From positions 9,731,995 through 9,795,994 of the forward strand of contig OY783191.1 in assembly GCA_963678675.1 (NCBI GenBank): 64,000 bases of DNA, written 5' to 3'. Below the pieces are notes generated by a model. The model searched no databases. It was not told where the DNA came from and was given only the letters and a program-made list of their open reading frames with translations. This DNA is from Xiphydria camelus (taxonomy: Eukaryota; Arthropoda; Insecta; Hymenoptera; Xiphydriidae). This document shows positions 40,761 to 52,434 of this stretch, piece by piece. How positions within the stretch are numbered: position 1 is the stretch's first letter; the number at the start of each line of letters is the position of its first letter. A program made the translations under genes and the position numbers.

Positions 40761-42905
40761 TAATCTAACAAGGGAACATCGGCAACTAGAAACTTTCAAT
40801 TTTTACGAAACTTCGTAATATTATAGAGGGTATCAATGTATACGTGAATCAAATTGAAATTCGTGCTCATTTTTGGTTTTTGGATGTGAAATTGCCCCCT
40901 TTCGAAAAAATCGGTATTTTCATTTCTTCGGTTATAAGTCACAAACTATAAGAGATAAACATTTTTCGAATAAATGTTGTACATCTTTATAGGCGCTCTA
41001 TAAAGTTCCGTCAAAAATTATTTACTATTTTTTTTTTCAAAAAATTCGTTGGGCCTCGAAATTTTTTCTGAACTTTTAAAAAGAAGCTGCTTTCTAGAGA
41101 TATTTTATTACTCTAATTCCGAAACTGAAGTCGAATATTGATGAATTCAAAATGGCTTACTAGCTAAGGTGGATTTCGATTCACGAAAATCTCGTAATTA
41201 CCATGGTAATAGATTTTCAGGCTTTTTTCGGTCGCTGATTCCGAATTTGAGATGAAAATTACTGAAATAAATATGGCGGATATAATAAGGCGGATCTAAT
41301 ATGGTTGACTAACATCTTTAAGGAAATCACGAAACTTTAAAATTTAGCATATTATATTGAATCCGTCTATTTTATTTCAGACACTCGTCTATATTAATGT
41401 TATCTCATTTGTGAATGAGAATCAATACAAATGCTTGATATTACAGACATTATACCTACATGTATATAATCGTTTTGGCGAATTCTAGTCTAATTTTATC
41501 GTGTTTTATTTCGATTCCAAAGCCTTCAGTTGCTCCTTTCAGGGAGAGATCCATTTTAGCAAGTTCTATATTTTGTGTATCTATTTTCGGTCCCAATGTC
41601 TTCAGTCGTCGCTCCTTCCAAGGAGAGAGATACGAGTAAAACTCTATTTTCAAAATTTCGATATCTCCTAAAAAAGTCGTATTATAACGATCGTGAGTTA
41701 GTTGTCACCATCAACGTCTACAATACATTAGATTTTTGTGTTATTAATCACAGCATAAGAGTAGTTAGAGCCATCTACAGAAGAACAGCGGCTTTCAATG
41801 CAACCTCCTAATAAATATGTAGTTATACAATTAGGTACATATACAAAATTCTTATGAAACTTTCACAATACCTATAATGTGTCGCCGACTTCCGCATTAA
41901 AAAAATCACCAGAAATTATTCTAAAAAATGAATTGGTTTTGAGGAAGGTTTTTCAATTCCGGGGACTTTAGAAACAGCTTATAGGAATTTTTGAGGTGAT
42001 AGTTAGTTAGAATATACTGAATCAACAGATGAAAATCGCTTAATTAATATTCGATCACATGGCATAGATGTTGAGAATGAAAGATCGAAAAAGGATTAAA
42101 GATATATCTCTATAATCTTTTTTTGATCTATCGTTTGTTGAACTTATAATTCAAATTTGATTCCATAAAGAGCGATAGAAAACTACAAGATGGGAATTGC
42201 TGTAATAAATTAAAACATATGTATTAAAAACGATAGGATTTACGTCATAAAGGGATTATGCAACGCGATAGAAAATAGGATTTGTATAGTAAAGTTACTC
42301 TAAAAAAAGCGATAGAAAATTCTATGACGAGTTTATCTAGATTATGCTAACCAAAAATCGCATACAATACGATCGGGTTTTTCTCCCATTGTAACTTATA
42401 GTTTTTTTCTAGCAAAGAAGTTAGGCTATCAAAACATGTATACTGAATCTGATATAATTTTAGAATGTATTAAAGACAACTGAAACGCCTCAAGTGTCTA
42501 TGGTAAGAAATTCGTATGAAACACTAATAGTAAGAAAAGGTAATAGAATATAAAGGGGTAAAACTAGAAATCGATTTAATCGAATTTCTATTGGTGGGAA
42601 AATTTGTATCAATAAGCGAAATAGAAACTTATTAAAACTATTAAAAAATCTATCGGTTTGAATATGTTTCTATGTATATCTTTCAGTAGTGTTAAATTCC
42701 GAGTGCAATGTTGTATGGGATTTCTTCCTACTTTCACATGGGAAATTATGTATGTGTAAAATTGTTTAATTCGTTAGAAAAGTTCCTGTCATTAAAGAAT
42801 CTTCACATCTTACGTCATACAAATTTCCAAGATTTATGACCCCCCCCCCCCCCCTTCATGATATGGTACAATATATGAATGGCCCCTTATCGATATTAAA
42901 CTCAC
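40761..42905. other. intron, unassigned
   Basis: AT-rich. At about 41270-41310 ATATGGCGGATATAATAAGGCGGAT resembles the 122-bp unit at 55276. At 42165-42330 short CGATAGAAAA motifs repeat several times. A poly-C run is at 42841-42854. No coding similarity. Confidence 0.4.
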
Positions 42906-43016
42906 CGTTACCCAAAGCGTATTGCTGTAAGAGGTCCATCATGTTGACGTGCACTATACCCTTTCTTTCCTGCGTCAAATTATCACAATGGGTCACCTTG
43001 CCGCTACCCGGGCCAC
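42906..43016 (-). CDS. adenylate-kinase-like gene, P-loop exon
   Basis: A 111-bp minus-strand exon with acceptor TTTTTCAATTGCAG (AG at 43018-43017) and donor GTGAGT. Its first two bases join the last G of the 53803-53970 exon to make Gly. It encodes GGPGSGKVTHCDN, the Walker A loop that wraps the ATP phosphates, then GIVHVNMMDLLQQYALGN, where the DLL equals the STGDLLR segment of adenylate kinases. The canonical loop continues GKGTQC; here it is GKVTHC. The last G joins the 5108-5250 exon to give Asp. The frame is open and both splice sites are canonical. Confidence 0.9.
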
Positions 43017-43404
43017 CTGCAATTGAAAAATTTTAAAATATACCTACATACTTCTACATTAAGTTCCTTTTTAAATTAGATACACATTATCGACAGAGAA
43101 TATGTTGGACAACTGCGAGGTATTTATAACATCAAAAAGAATATCTAGGGGATAATCGATCATTAGATATTTAATATGGGATACCACCATAGTGGGTTGA
43201 CACATTGCCAAAAGAATTAATAGAGATGTAATTCTGTTAAGGGATCAGGGGTAGTCAGAATTTTCAAAAAATCGATTCTCTTTTTTCTTCATTTTCTTAA
43301 AGTATGGTATTTCGAAAATATTCTCTGAAAATTTCAAGTCAATCCAATGAATAGTTTACGAGATATGTCCGAATTAGTAAAGGGTCCAGTAGGTACTAAC
43401 GCGC
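43017..43404. other. intron, nothing recognised
   Basis: AT-rich. AGGGGTAGTCAGAATTTTC near 43249 resembles the inverse of CTGACTACCCCTAACCCCTTAA at about 44362, possibly the ends of the element carrying the next pseudogene. Confidence 0.45.
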
Positions 43405-43861
43405 TAAAGCAAATGGGGAGCTTGCTTCTTATTTTCACGATTATCCCTCTTTACCTCCTGATATTTTGAGTGCCATTAAGCCAATTTATGAAGACCTTAG
43501 TTGTGAGAATTTACTTTCAAGATGTGTCGGTGTGTTTAATCAAAACAACAACGAGAGCTTCAATCAATTATTGGTGTGGAAAATAAGTCCTAACACGCTA
43601 AGTAGCAGTTCTACTATCGTCGAAATAGCTGCATATGTTGCTGCCTACCTTTTTAATGAAGGTACGCCTTCCTTATTGATTATTATGGACGCAATGGGAA
43701 TCACCAGTGGTCCCATAATAATCAACTCCTGGGAATGGCCCAGAAGTAGACGATTCAATGTAAGTTATCAAATAACTAATATGTCTATACATAAAGCGAG
43801 TGTAAAACTAACGCATTTTTTTCGGAACTGTATTTTCAAAGTCGGTGGCCACTCTCATTAA
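43405..43861 (+). pseudogene. transposase-like C-terminal fragment (Mutator/Kolobok-type suspected)
   Basis: The frame ANGELASYFHDYPSLPPDIL continues to SCENLLSRCVGVFNQNNNESF, VWKISPNTLSSSSTIVEIA and AAYLFNEG. The pattern C-x3-(Y/F)-(T/N)-QN-x-NE-(S/A)-(F/V)-N...W followed by an aliphatic A-x-Y segment is common to a widespread invertebrate transposase-derived family. I place it there with moderate confidence only. It lacks the N-terminal catalytic part and runs into unrelated sequence near 43760. A weak inverted pair (43249 and 44362) may mark its element. Confidence 0.5.
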
Positions 43862-44749
43862 AAAACCACTCGACAGATTTGAATACAATTTTTACAGATT
43901 GTTGTAGACATAAAAAAACTCATGCTTAATCGAAGGATTTCTTTTTCTGATGAAAACTACTATTTTTTATAAACAGTAAACGAGCGTTTCTTTTCTCGAA
44001 AAATTGAAAATCAAATTTCAGAGATGCTACCATTTTGCTTCTGTTAAAAAAAAAGCTTCGGTTAGGCAGAAGATTAACTATTAAACTATTAAGATTATTA
44101 ATTAACTATTAAGATTTATCTTTGTCTTGATATTAATTTCAGATGATCCAGTTACAATCTATGATGGCCACCACGAAACACGAATCGTCGGACGGGGTCC
44201 AACGAACATGGCGATAACTACCGTTATATTAAATTTTTCTTTTTCAAATTTTCAACATATTATGTTTAAACTATGTATATTAACGTAGTATTTCTAATTT
44301 CATAAAATGCATTTAATTATTGACTAAAAAAATTCTTGAAAATACTCAATTTTGGCGCCGCTGACTACCCCTAACCCCTTAATGTTGGGCATCGTCCTTT
44401 CTGGTCAAAAAAAAATCAGATGGGTCTAACGTGGAAGACTCACATGTGAAGCCACTTGCGAACTTTAGCAAGGACCCCACGTGGGGTCCACATTGATTCC
44501 CATGTGATCCCGCATGAGTTCCTATGTGACTCCCATCAATATCCATTTAGACCCTATTTGAATTTATACAGCGTTGACACAATCTCGTGGACCATACAAA
44601 TGTGAGAGTCGAGTGAGAATGTTGATGTAGCACTAATAAATGTATAAGAGAATCTCTGTGGTTTACCCTCTTTCCTTGTTTACCCTAAGTATGCAAAGAA
44701 GACACTTTTATGTATTCTCTAGTGTTACTTCGGTATATTTATTCATCCA
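43862..44749. other. unassigned DNA
   Basis: AT-rich. At 44440-44560 CCCACGTGGGGTCC and repeated CCCATGTGA motifs form small inverted repeats. No gene. Confidence 0.4.
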
Positions 44750-47700
44750 TCCTGTAGATAAAATGCAGGGTTAAAGGAAAAGCGAGAAGAGAATGCAGTC
44801 CCTTCCCTCCCTTTCATCATGTTCTTTTCGCGAATATAATTATTCATTTTATAATATAGTATAGTTTATTCTTTATGTATCGCTTGCGCCCTTTACATTC
44901 TTTCCCATTTCGTTTTCCTTATGACTAGATATATAATAATTTTGCTATTTACATTGTTTCTATCCTGCCTTAATCTAAAATTCTATATTCTACTAGAGTA
45001 GGTTCTTAAGATTACCTTCTTCGCCTACTTTGCGCCCCCCCCCCCCTCCACCCCCCGCCTTCACTGTTCCATCCCTCCCTTGCCTTTCTCTAGTCTAAGT
45101 CATATTTTTCTCTCTCTTTGTGTGTGCTTCTCGACTTCCCTGACCCGTCTCTAAAATTCTCTTGCCTACTTGCATAGCAGAGAATTCATTTCCCGTTTCA
45201 GGCTCACCCTAGTCCATGCCACTAGCCGTTCTCCCCTTCTCCCCATATCGATTTGTTCATCCCCCCTTTAGAGTGTCCTTACTTATTTTCCTCCTCATTT
45301 CCACACACTCCGATATGTGCTATACGTATTCTTCATTTCTGCATAGACTGCACCTTATGTCCCTGAACCCCTTGTTCCCCGCCTTTCCCACATTTCCGCA
45401 TCTTAGCCTTGCTTATTGTTTCTTGTCCTGCCCTTTTTTTCATTCTCCGTTCTAGGAGTTCTCCCTCGTTAGATTCATTTTCCTCTCCTTGTAATCTCTG
45501 CAATATTTGGAGTGGTCAGTTTCGCTCTAGTCTTTCTGTATAACTTGCTATACTTTTCTCAGTACTCTTTCGTTCATTCCTTGTTCAATCAGCTTTATTT
45601 CTCCTTCTTCCCTCATTCTCCCCAGAAATTCCCCATCTCCTACATCCTCTGTCGCTTTTTTGAGTTCGAAGCCCTATTTCGTCCCGTCGAAAATTTTTAA
45701 TCCTCTCAATTCTTCGTCTAGACAAATTATTATCGACTAACTGTCCTTTTTTATTTTCATTACTCTTATCAATATGCCCTTGCCCTTCGCCTCGGCTTTG
45801 GTGCATTTCTGTCGAGTCCCATGTTCATTTTGACGTACCTCGCTTGACCCCTCTCCAGTTTCTCCCATATCTTCCATCCCAATACTTCAATTCCCTGCAT
45901 CATTCCCGCCATCATCAGTGTGTCCATCATGTACAATCTTCTCCTCAGACTGTCCAGACTCGCTCTCCTAGTGATCCTCTACATAGCGCTTATGGCTGCT
46001 TACACTTTCTCTGCCATTGCTGTAGCATACCTTTTGTAGGAGTTGCTAGTTGTGAACCAGAATCCTAGATACTTGTAGCTCTCCACCTCTTCAATTCCCT
46101 TGCCCTTGAACTGCCATTTCTCTTCCTTTTTCCTTCTACCCCCCTTTCCTGTTACCATGATTTTGGTGTTCTCTACATTCACTTCAAGTTTATTCTTTCC
46201 CATATATGCTTCTAAACCCATCAACATTGCCCTCAGCTCCTCCGCATTGTTAGCCACTATGACTATGTTGTCAGCAAACTTTAATGAGAATATCTTCTCC
46301 TTCCCCACCATTGTTCCTCCTCGTTATTTTCCTTTCACTTCCTTCTTACGTCCTCGATAAATATGTTGTAAATCGTCGGACTCAGTGGGCATCCCTGTCT
46401 CACTCCCCTCCTTGTAATAAAGTTCTCCGTTATTCCTCTCCCCGTAATCACTTCATTCCTCGGTTCTGTTGTAAATTTCCTTCACTATTCTGTAGAAGCG
46501 TCCTCTTATTCCTATTTCCCTTATCTTTTCTAGAAGAATTCTATCTAGAGAATCAAATACCGCCTTGAAGTCCACGAATGCCATGAATAGTTTGCCTCGC
46601 GCCCTTTTAGGCTTTCCGTTTATTAGTGAATTTAGGCAAAAGATGCGATCCCTTGTTCCACTTCTCTTTCTAAGTCCCGTTCTACTCCTTCGAAGTTCGC
46701 TGTTTCCTCTTCGCTTCCTGCCTCGTATATCGGAATGATTCTCGGCCGATCCCACTTTTCTCCGAGTATTCCTTCTTTTCAAATGCTGTTTATTATGTCC
46801 AGAAGCTCATCTGTCCATCTCTTTGTCGTCCCTTTTATGAATTCCATTGGTATGCCCTTCTCCTTCAGGTCTTTCTCCTTCTTTATTTTCCCTACAGCCA
46901 TCGTCAATTCCTCCCATTCTCTCTCTCCTCTTCTTATCCCTGCTGCCTGTCTTCCTCCTCCGTTTCTTTCTGTCTGCTTCTCCGTCGTTTTCTCGTTCCC
47001 GCCTCCTCCCCTCCTCCTAGCAATACCTCGAAGTACTCCACTCATTATTTCTTCTATATTCTACCTCATTTGCTCTTGTTTTTCACCCTGAATCTCTTAA
47101 TTGCTTCCCAAAACTCGCTCATGCTCCTGCTTTCCTTGAGCTTCTTCCACTTTTCTTCTCGCCATTCCCTTTTCCTATCTTTGTAGAACTTTTTCAACTC
47201 CTGTTTCTGCTTGACTAGTTAGCCCCTTTCCTTTGCGTCTCTTTTCTTTAGAAATTCCTTAAGCCTCTTCCATACCGCTTACCTTCACTCTTTGCACTTG
47301 CTGTCGAATCACCCGTTCCTCGTTCCTCGTTCCCTTTCCCCCATCCTCTCTACCATTCCTATTTTCCTCGCCGCCTTCTTAATGAAGCTAGTCAGTCTTG
47401 CCTATTTCTCGTTTAGTCCCATCTCTTTCCTCGTTCCTTCCTTGATTTTTCTCATTTTCGTTTCTTCTTTGAATTTTTCGGCTTTCTCTCTCTTCCACTT
47501 TAATGTCACTTATTGCTCCCCTCTCTTCTTCTCATTTACTCCTATTCCTCTACTTTATCCCTTCCTTCTTAGCAGAAGGCTTATCGGGAGGTGATCAGAT
47601 TGTATCGCTTTTTTCACTTTGTGATTCCTGATCACTGTTTCCATTCCTTCTACCTTCTCCAGCATATAGTCTATAATCGAACCCTCTGCCTCACAAGTGC

Positions 47701-47940
47701 AAGTCATTTTCCCTTCCCTTGTCACTATTCATCCCTTCATTCATTAGTCTTAAGTTATACTCCTCACACCAGTTCAGCAATATTTTGCCTTCTTCATTCA
47801 ACACTTTTTCCTGTGAGCGTCGCTCCAATATCTCACTATCCTCCCCGCTCTTCTCCTCCTTTCTTTGCTTCTCCCCTATTCTTGTATTCCAATCTTCTAC
47901 AACTATTAAATCCTTCCCTGCCCTAATGCCTTCCTCTGAT
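44750..47940 (-). mobile_element. non-LTR retrotransposon (LINE), 5'-truncated
   Basis: A purine-rich minus-strand element (C/T-rich on plus) with APE endonuclease remnant, reverse transcriptase remnant and long tail. The 5' end stops inside the endonuclease at about 47940, the usual 5' truncation. The 3' boundary is uncertain; GGATGGATGAATAAATA near 44740 may be its terminal repeat. Clade not assigned. Confidence 0.82.
45844..47935 (-). pseudogene. LINE ORF2: endonuclease and reverse transcriptase remnants
   Basis: From 47935 down: DLIVVEDWNTRIGEKQRKE and NEEGKILLNWCEEYNLRLMN (APE-type endonuclease), then a low-complexity linker. Reverse transcriptase follows with SGTRDRIFCLNSLINGK, LFMAFVDFKAVFDSLDR and YRIVKEIYNRTEE. 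Another frame holds SLKFADNIVIVANNAEELR and KYLGFWFTTSNSYKR, then RITRRASLDSLRRRLYMMD. The catalytic FADD box reads FADN, so one metal-binding Asp is lost. Stops and shifts are frequent. In an active LINE this protein nicks the target and copies the RNA there. Confidence 0.87.
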
Positions 47941-48340
47941 TGGGGCTGTAAACAAAGGGCGTCAAAGGCCGCGTTACCTACGTTACCTGCGTTGACCAAT
48001 CAGTTCGTCGCTTTTCCGAACGTCACTTACATCGTGCAGCAAAATTGATCAGTGTTCAATGTTGACGCTACTTCATGACTTTTAGCGCGAATTACAAAAT
48101 GTCATTGTCTGAAGAATTATTGGTGAGTATAATTTAAATGATTTTTAAGTGTACACAGAATAAATAAATGAAGTATAATAGTTACTCTCTCTCTCTCTAT
48201 TCGTTATTTGTACTATTCATGAAGGTTTCACGAAATGCACAGAACTTTGCTTACGTGACTATAACTTATGTGAGTTTTATATTATAGGTTAAATCTTCAT
48301 TTACTATTTTTTAGAGTTTTGCAATACTTGTTAGACAATC
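47941..48340. other. spacer upstream of the MADF remnant
   Basis: It contains CGTTACCTACGTTACCTGCG and ATGTCATTGTCTGAAGAATTATTG followed by GTGAGT (48123), which looks like a short first exon of a MADF gene, but its frame does not join the downstream piece simply. A (CT)n run is at about 48188. Confidence 0.4.
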
Positions 48341-48535
48341 GTGCAATCGAGAGCATACAAGAGTGAGTCTGTTCTTATCTACGAAGATAGCAGTTCCTCA
48401 AAACAGGAATTCGAAAAAGAACTTATCGGAGAAGTTGTCATACGTGAACCGCTGTGGAACTGTAAAATGCAGGCTCGTTTTTATAATCCCAAGGTTACTC
48501 AGGATTTATGGATGGAAGTGGATAACGCGTATTAG
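48341..48535 (+). pseudogene. MADF-domain fragment
   Basis: The frame reads KQEFEKELIGEVVIREPLW, NCKMQARFYNPKVTQDLW and MEVDNAY before a TAG. This fits the first half of a MADF domain (L-I-x-E-V...P-L-W...V-x-x-x-W-x-E-V). A complete domain needs about 35 more residues. It may be the DNA-binding partner gene of a lost PIF/Harbinger element. Confidence 0.6.
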
Positions 48536-48993
48536 GTAAATGCAGTTTACAATTATTACGATTCTTTGAAAACGAATGTTCATTGTTATACGCTATTACG
48601 TGAATACCAGAGTTATAGACTTTCTTATTTAAACTTTCACGATTCTTAGGTGTCTCATTCTGGCTTTGACTTCATAATAATCTCTTTTCCTTCGTAACTA
48701 CATTTGTATACATGCTGCTATATTTACTAATAAAACTGTACACTGCTATTGTAACAGAAATAAAAGATTAACAATCCGATTAAAAATTGTTGTCAACGAA
48801 AATTAAAATCGTTCCTTTTTGTCTCATTTCGCCTACCATACATCCCACTGTGTTCTTCCACTACAATATCATTCAGATGTTTCACATCTACCAGGCGCCC
48901 CGTGACGACTTCTGTTTTCACCATTATGTTTAGTTTTAAGATCTTCTAAATGTTAAAAAAACTGTTGTTTTATAATATTTGTTTTTAAGTATA
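48536..48993. other. unassigned DNA with a dispersed repeat piece
   Basis: GATGTTTCACATCTACCAGG and CCCGTGACGAC near 48877-48907 match a repeat at 57363-57420. Otherwise AT-rich without features. Confidence 0.45.
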
Positions 48994-49645
48994 CTTGGGG
49001 GCTTCGCCTCCTACTCGCTTCACTCGTCAACCATCGAGGGGCTATCGCCGCTGTCGCGGCACTCCTCCAAGCTTTTGCAGCATCATCACGTCGTTGCTGT
49101 CTTCTCCATTCAATACGTCGTCGCCGTCCTCATCGTCGTTGTCCTCGTCGTCGTCGTCCTCGTCGTCACCGTCCTCGTCATCGCCGTCCTCCTCATCGTC
49201 GTCCTCATCGTCCTCGTCCTCGTCATCGTCCTTATCGTCGTCGTCCTCGTCCTCGTCGTCGTCGTTCTCATCGTCATCGTCCTCGCCGTTCTTGTCGTCG
49301 TCATTCTCATCGTCGTCGTCGTCGTCCTAGTCCTAGTCCTCGTCGTCGTCCTTATCGTCGTCGTCCTCGTCCACGTCCTCGTCGTCGTTCTCATCGTCGT
49401 CGTCCTCATCCTCGTCGTCGTCGTCGCCGTCCTCGTCGTCGCCGTCCTCGTCGTCGCCGTCCTCGTCGTCGTCGTTCTCGTCGTCGTCGTCCTCGTCCTC
49501 GTCATCCTCGTCCTCGTCCCCCTTCTCCTCCTCCTCCTCCAACAACCGTCCGTGCTTCGCGCATCCTGTTCGAAGTCGCCGGAGTTTTTGGCGACACGGT
49601 TTTGTCCACGCATTTATTCGAAAACTATTTTATATAATAGAGAGA
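48994..49645 (-). mobile_element. non-autonomous Helitron with GTCCTCGTCGTC minisatellite, copy 2
   Basis: Same outer sequences as 29369-30207: minus-strand start TCTCTATTATATAAAATAG, TTTTTGGCGACTTCGAACAGG-like inner part, and the GGCGAAGCC hairpin end. The terminal CTAG is degenerate (CAAG). The minisatellite spans about 49115-49535 and is shorter than in copy 1. Confidence 0.78.
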
Positions 49646-49872
49646 TTTTAAATCTCTTCTCTCTCTCTTCGATTAATTCGGATTCTGGGAATTCAGATTC
49701 AACGAGAGAAACGGAAACGAAGTATATTCCCGACTGGAAAGAGCAGTAGGGTTCTTGTCAGGACTTGATCTGGCTTAACTGAGGCAGCAATCGGGCCCTT
49801 ATCAGGTAACTCGATTGGATCCTGATTGTATGTGTAACGCAAATGCGTCATAGGTACCTTACTGGGTAAATA
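49646..49872. other. nothing recognised
   Basis: Short spacer with ACTGGG and GATTGGATCC(T/C)GA repeats (about 49812, 49873) but no clear element. Confidence 0.4.
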
Positions 49873-50154
49873 TTAATTGGATCCCGACAAATCATTTATT
49901 TTATCTCCATTTCCCCATCGTCTAGAAAAGTAGGTAATAATTGGTTTGTGGTAACTGAAATAGGAAACGAAAACTTTTGATTGTAGACGGTCTAAAAATC
50001 TAGCGAACCCTGCGTCGATAGTCGTTCCCGCACTTGTTGAAGGTTCCGTACGGTTGTCTGTCATGCGTAACTGAAATTTATCGTGCAGATAGTCAATGAA
50101 TGGCTGGGACTGAGGTGATGAAAAATTCGTATTGAAATCCCCACTAAGAATCAT
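49873..50154 (-). pseudogene. endonuclease/exonuclease/phosphatase-type fragment
   Basis: The minus frame MILSGDFNTNFSSPQSQPF, FQLRMTDNRTEPSTSAGT and TIDAGFARFLDRLQSKV then YFSYHKPIITY fits the C-terminal half of an APE-like endonuclease: GDFN, the T-x-x-D-x-x-F/VF box (here TIDAGFAR) and a final S/Y-H-K-P in place of the usual S-D-H. Similar domains occur in LINEs and as the extra endonuclease of Helentron-type Helitrons. The neighbouring Helitron makes the latter attractive but not proven. The N-terminal half is missing. Confidence 0.65.
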
Positions 50155-50241
50155 GAGTATCCTGCCAAGTTCGGGATCAACCAGGGGTGCGATATCTACA
50201 GTGTATACAGCCAGAGAGCGATGTGAAGGAATTTTATTATA

Positions 50242-50243
<2 letters not shown>

Positions 50244-50297
<54 letters not shown>
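50244..50297. repeat. (TG)n microsatellite
   Basis: A pure TG run of about 26 units directly before the palindrome at 50298. Confidence 0.97.
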
Positions 50298-50300
<3 letters not shown>

Positions 50301-52229
50301 GACAAGGAAACCTTCCGAGGCCGCCGCTTCCGATCTTGATGAAATTCCGTAAATGTAAAGTTTATCAAAAAATAAGAGACCCGTATTTTTTTATAACGGC
50401 CCAATTTTAGTTTAAGGGGATCAAATGGACCCCTGAACTTTGACCCCCCTCGAGCTATCTCCAAAACGAAGCGATATAGATGAAAAGTGTAAACGTACCA
50501 ACGTGTTGTTTGGTTTTTTAGTGTAATAAAATGCCCTAGACAGATTTTGGATAAACGTATTATTTAAAAAAAACATTTTTTAATCCAATTTTTCGAGATA
50601 TCAGTTTGGTCATATGGACAGAAATGTAGGAAATTTTATTACAAATTTAACCATGTATGATAAGATATATTTCCCTCCTACAGTTTTCCAAGTTTCTAAC
50701 TTTTATTTTTGAGCGGGCTACCAATGGAAGTAACGGGATAGGTCGGGGGTTATTACTTCTATGTATTTTAGTGCCACTTTTCTTTCATTTAATAAAGTTC
50801 AACTTTCTATGGCTCATAATTATGACAATAATGGTACTCCGTGAAAAAATGTTTCATACAAAGTTGTTTCTTATACCAAGCACACGTAATAACGGCAACA
50901 TCGCCACATATGTATGTGGCATCGTAGTTCCGAGTCCTGTGCGTAACAAGATTCTACAGGATGTTCAAATTCAGGAGGTCTCGTGTCTACATATCCACTC
51001 TTGTACCACGAATATTTAATGAAGTTAGTAATCCGTGGCGAAGAAAATTGATTATGAGTAATGGATTGAAGTTTTAGAATATTATCTCTCAAATGCTATC
51101 TCCGAAACGAAGCGAGATAGGTGAAAAGTTTAAACATACGTGTTGTTTGGTTTTTTTCAGTGTAATAAAATACCCTAAACAGATTGTGGATACACGCATT
51201 ATTTTTCAAAAACAAAAAAATTTTTTAATCTAATTTTCCGTTTGTGTGTATATGTAATTAATTATGTATAATTTGTGAGAAAGAGCAAGATAACTCACAC
51301 GTTAGATTAGATCGCTGAATTTTTATACTCTTTTGTTAGAATTATTTTCTTCTTTAACTTTCTTCTTCGCGTACTGTTTCCTCCAGTACTCCTCAAATTT
51401 TTGCAAATCTCGTTCTGCTTCGGCCATAGATGGTCCTGTCGTGCGGAATATCAGCTCCAGCGGTTTCTCGAGAGACGGCAATGGTATGCGCCCGCTAGCA
51501 AGATCCTCCACGATCTTCTCAAAAGTCGGTATCTTATTTGAACTCATCACTTGAATGATGGACACAGGACTCGGACACAGGACACATGACTCGAAACTAC
51601 GACGCCATATACGTGGCGATGTTTCCGTTATTACGTGTGTGCTTGGTGTAAGAAACAACTTTGTATAAAATATTTTTTCACGGAGTACCATTATTATCAT
51701 AATTATGAGCCATAGAAAGTTGAACTTTATTAAATGAAAGAAAAGTGGCACTAAAATACATAGAAGTAATAACCCCCGACCCATCAGGTCACTGCCATTG
51801 GTAACCCGCTCAAACATAAAAGTTAGAAATTTGGAAAACTGTGTAGGAGGGAAATATATCTTATCATACATGGTTGAATTTGTTATAAAATTTCCTATAT
51901 TTTTGTCCGTATGACCAAACCAATATTTCGAAAAATTAGAATAAACAAATTTTTGTTTGAAAAATAATGCGTTTATCCAAAATCTGTTTAGGGCATTTTA
52001 TTATACTGAAAAAACCAAACAACACATACATTTACACTTTTCATAGATAGATCTCGCTTCGTTTCGGAGATAGCTCGAGGGGGGTCAAAGTTCAGGGGTT
52101 CATTTGACCCCCTTAAACTAAAATTGGGCCGCTATAAAAAATAAGGGTCTCTTAGTTTTCGATAAACTTTAAATTTACGGAGTTTCATCAAGATCGGAAG
52201 CGGCGGCCTCGGAAGGTTTCCTTGTCAGT
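50298..52229. mobile_element. 1.93-kb palindromic element with an embedded ORF
   Basis: ACTGACAAGGAAACCTTCCG at 50298 pairs with CGGAAGGTTTCCTTGTCAGT ending at 52229. The arms (50298-50945 and about 51580-52229) pair through TCGAGCTATCTCCAAAACGA and AAGTTCAACTTTCTATGGCT. The centre contains a direct copy of part of the left arm (51096-51240 repeats 50453-50600) and, on the right side, an unrelated coding-looking stretch at 51323-51547. No transposase found. Confidence 0.82.
51323..51547 (-). CDS. 74-codon ORF in the palindrome loop, possibly captured host sequence
   Basis: From ATG 51547 the minus strand reads MSSNKIPTFEKIVEDLASG, RIPLPSLEKPLELIF and MAEAERDLQKFEEYWRKQY before a Lys/Asn-rich tail. 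Composition and amphipathic pattern look like real protein, unlike every other open frame in MITEs here. The upstream frame extends into the arm but is Phe/Leu-rich there, so the internal ATG is the likely start. I do not recognise the family with certainty. The I-x-x-L-x-x-G-x-(I/V)-P-x-(P)-x-L-E pattern faintly recalls small peroxin-like KPWE-type proteins. No introns are visible. It may be a captured host gene piece or a cargo ORF. Confidence 0.5.
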   Translation of the reverse strand: MSSNKIPTFEKIVEDLASGRIPLPSLEKPLELIFRTTGPSMAEAERDLQKFEEYWRKQYAKKKVKEENNSNKRV

Positions 52230-52434
52230 CGCTCTGATCATCTTTCGCATACGATCATTGGTGGAATATAAATTTTGATTGTCTTCCTCGTTCGGACTCC
52301 AGCAACGACTTATGATAGCAGTAGCCGCATATCGTTTGAATATATTGTAGAAGAGCCCTAATCAATTAAGCGACCGGCTGTTGTATAAATTGTTTGAAAT
52401 TTTGGTATGTGAGTTAAATTCCAATGCGATATAT
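52230..52434. other. nothing recognised
   Basis: Short spacer between two elements with no visible gene. Confidence 0.4.
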
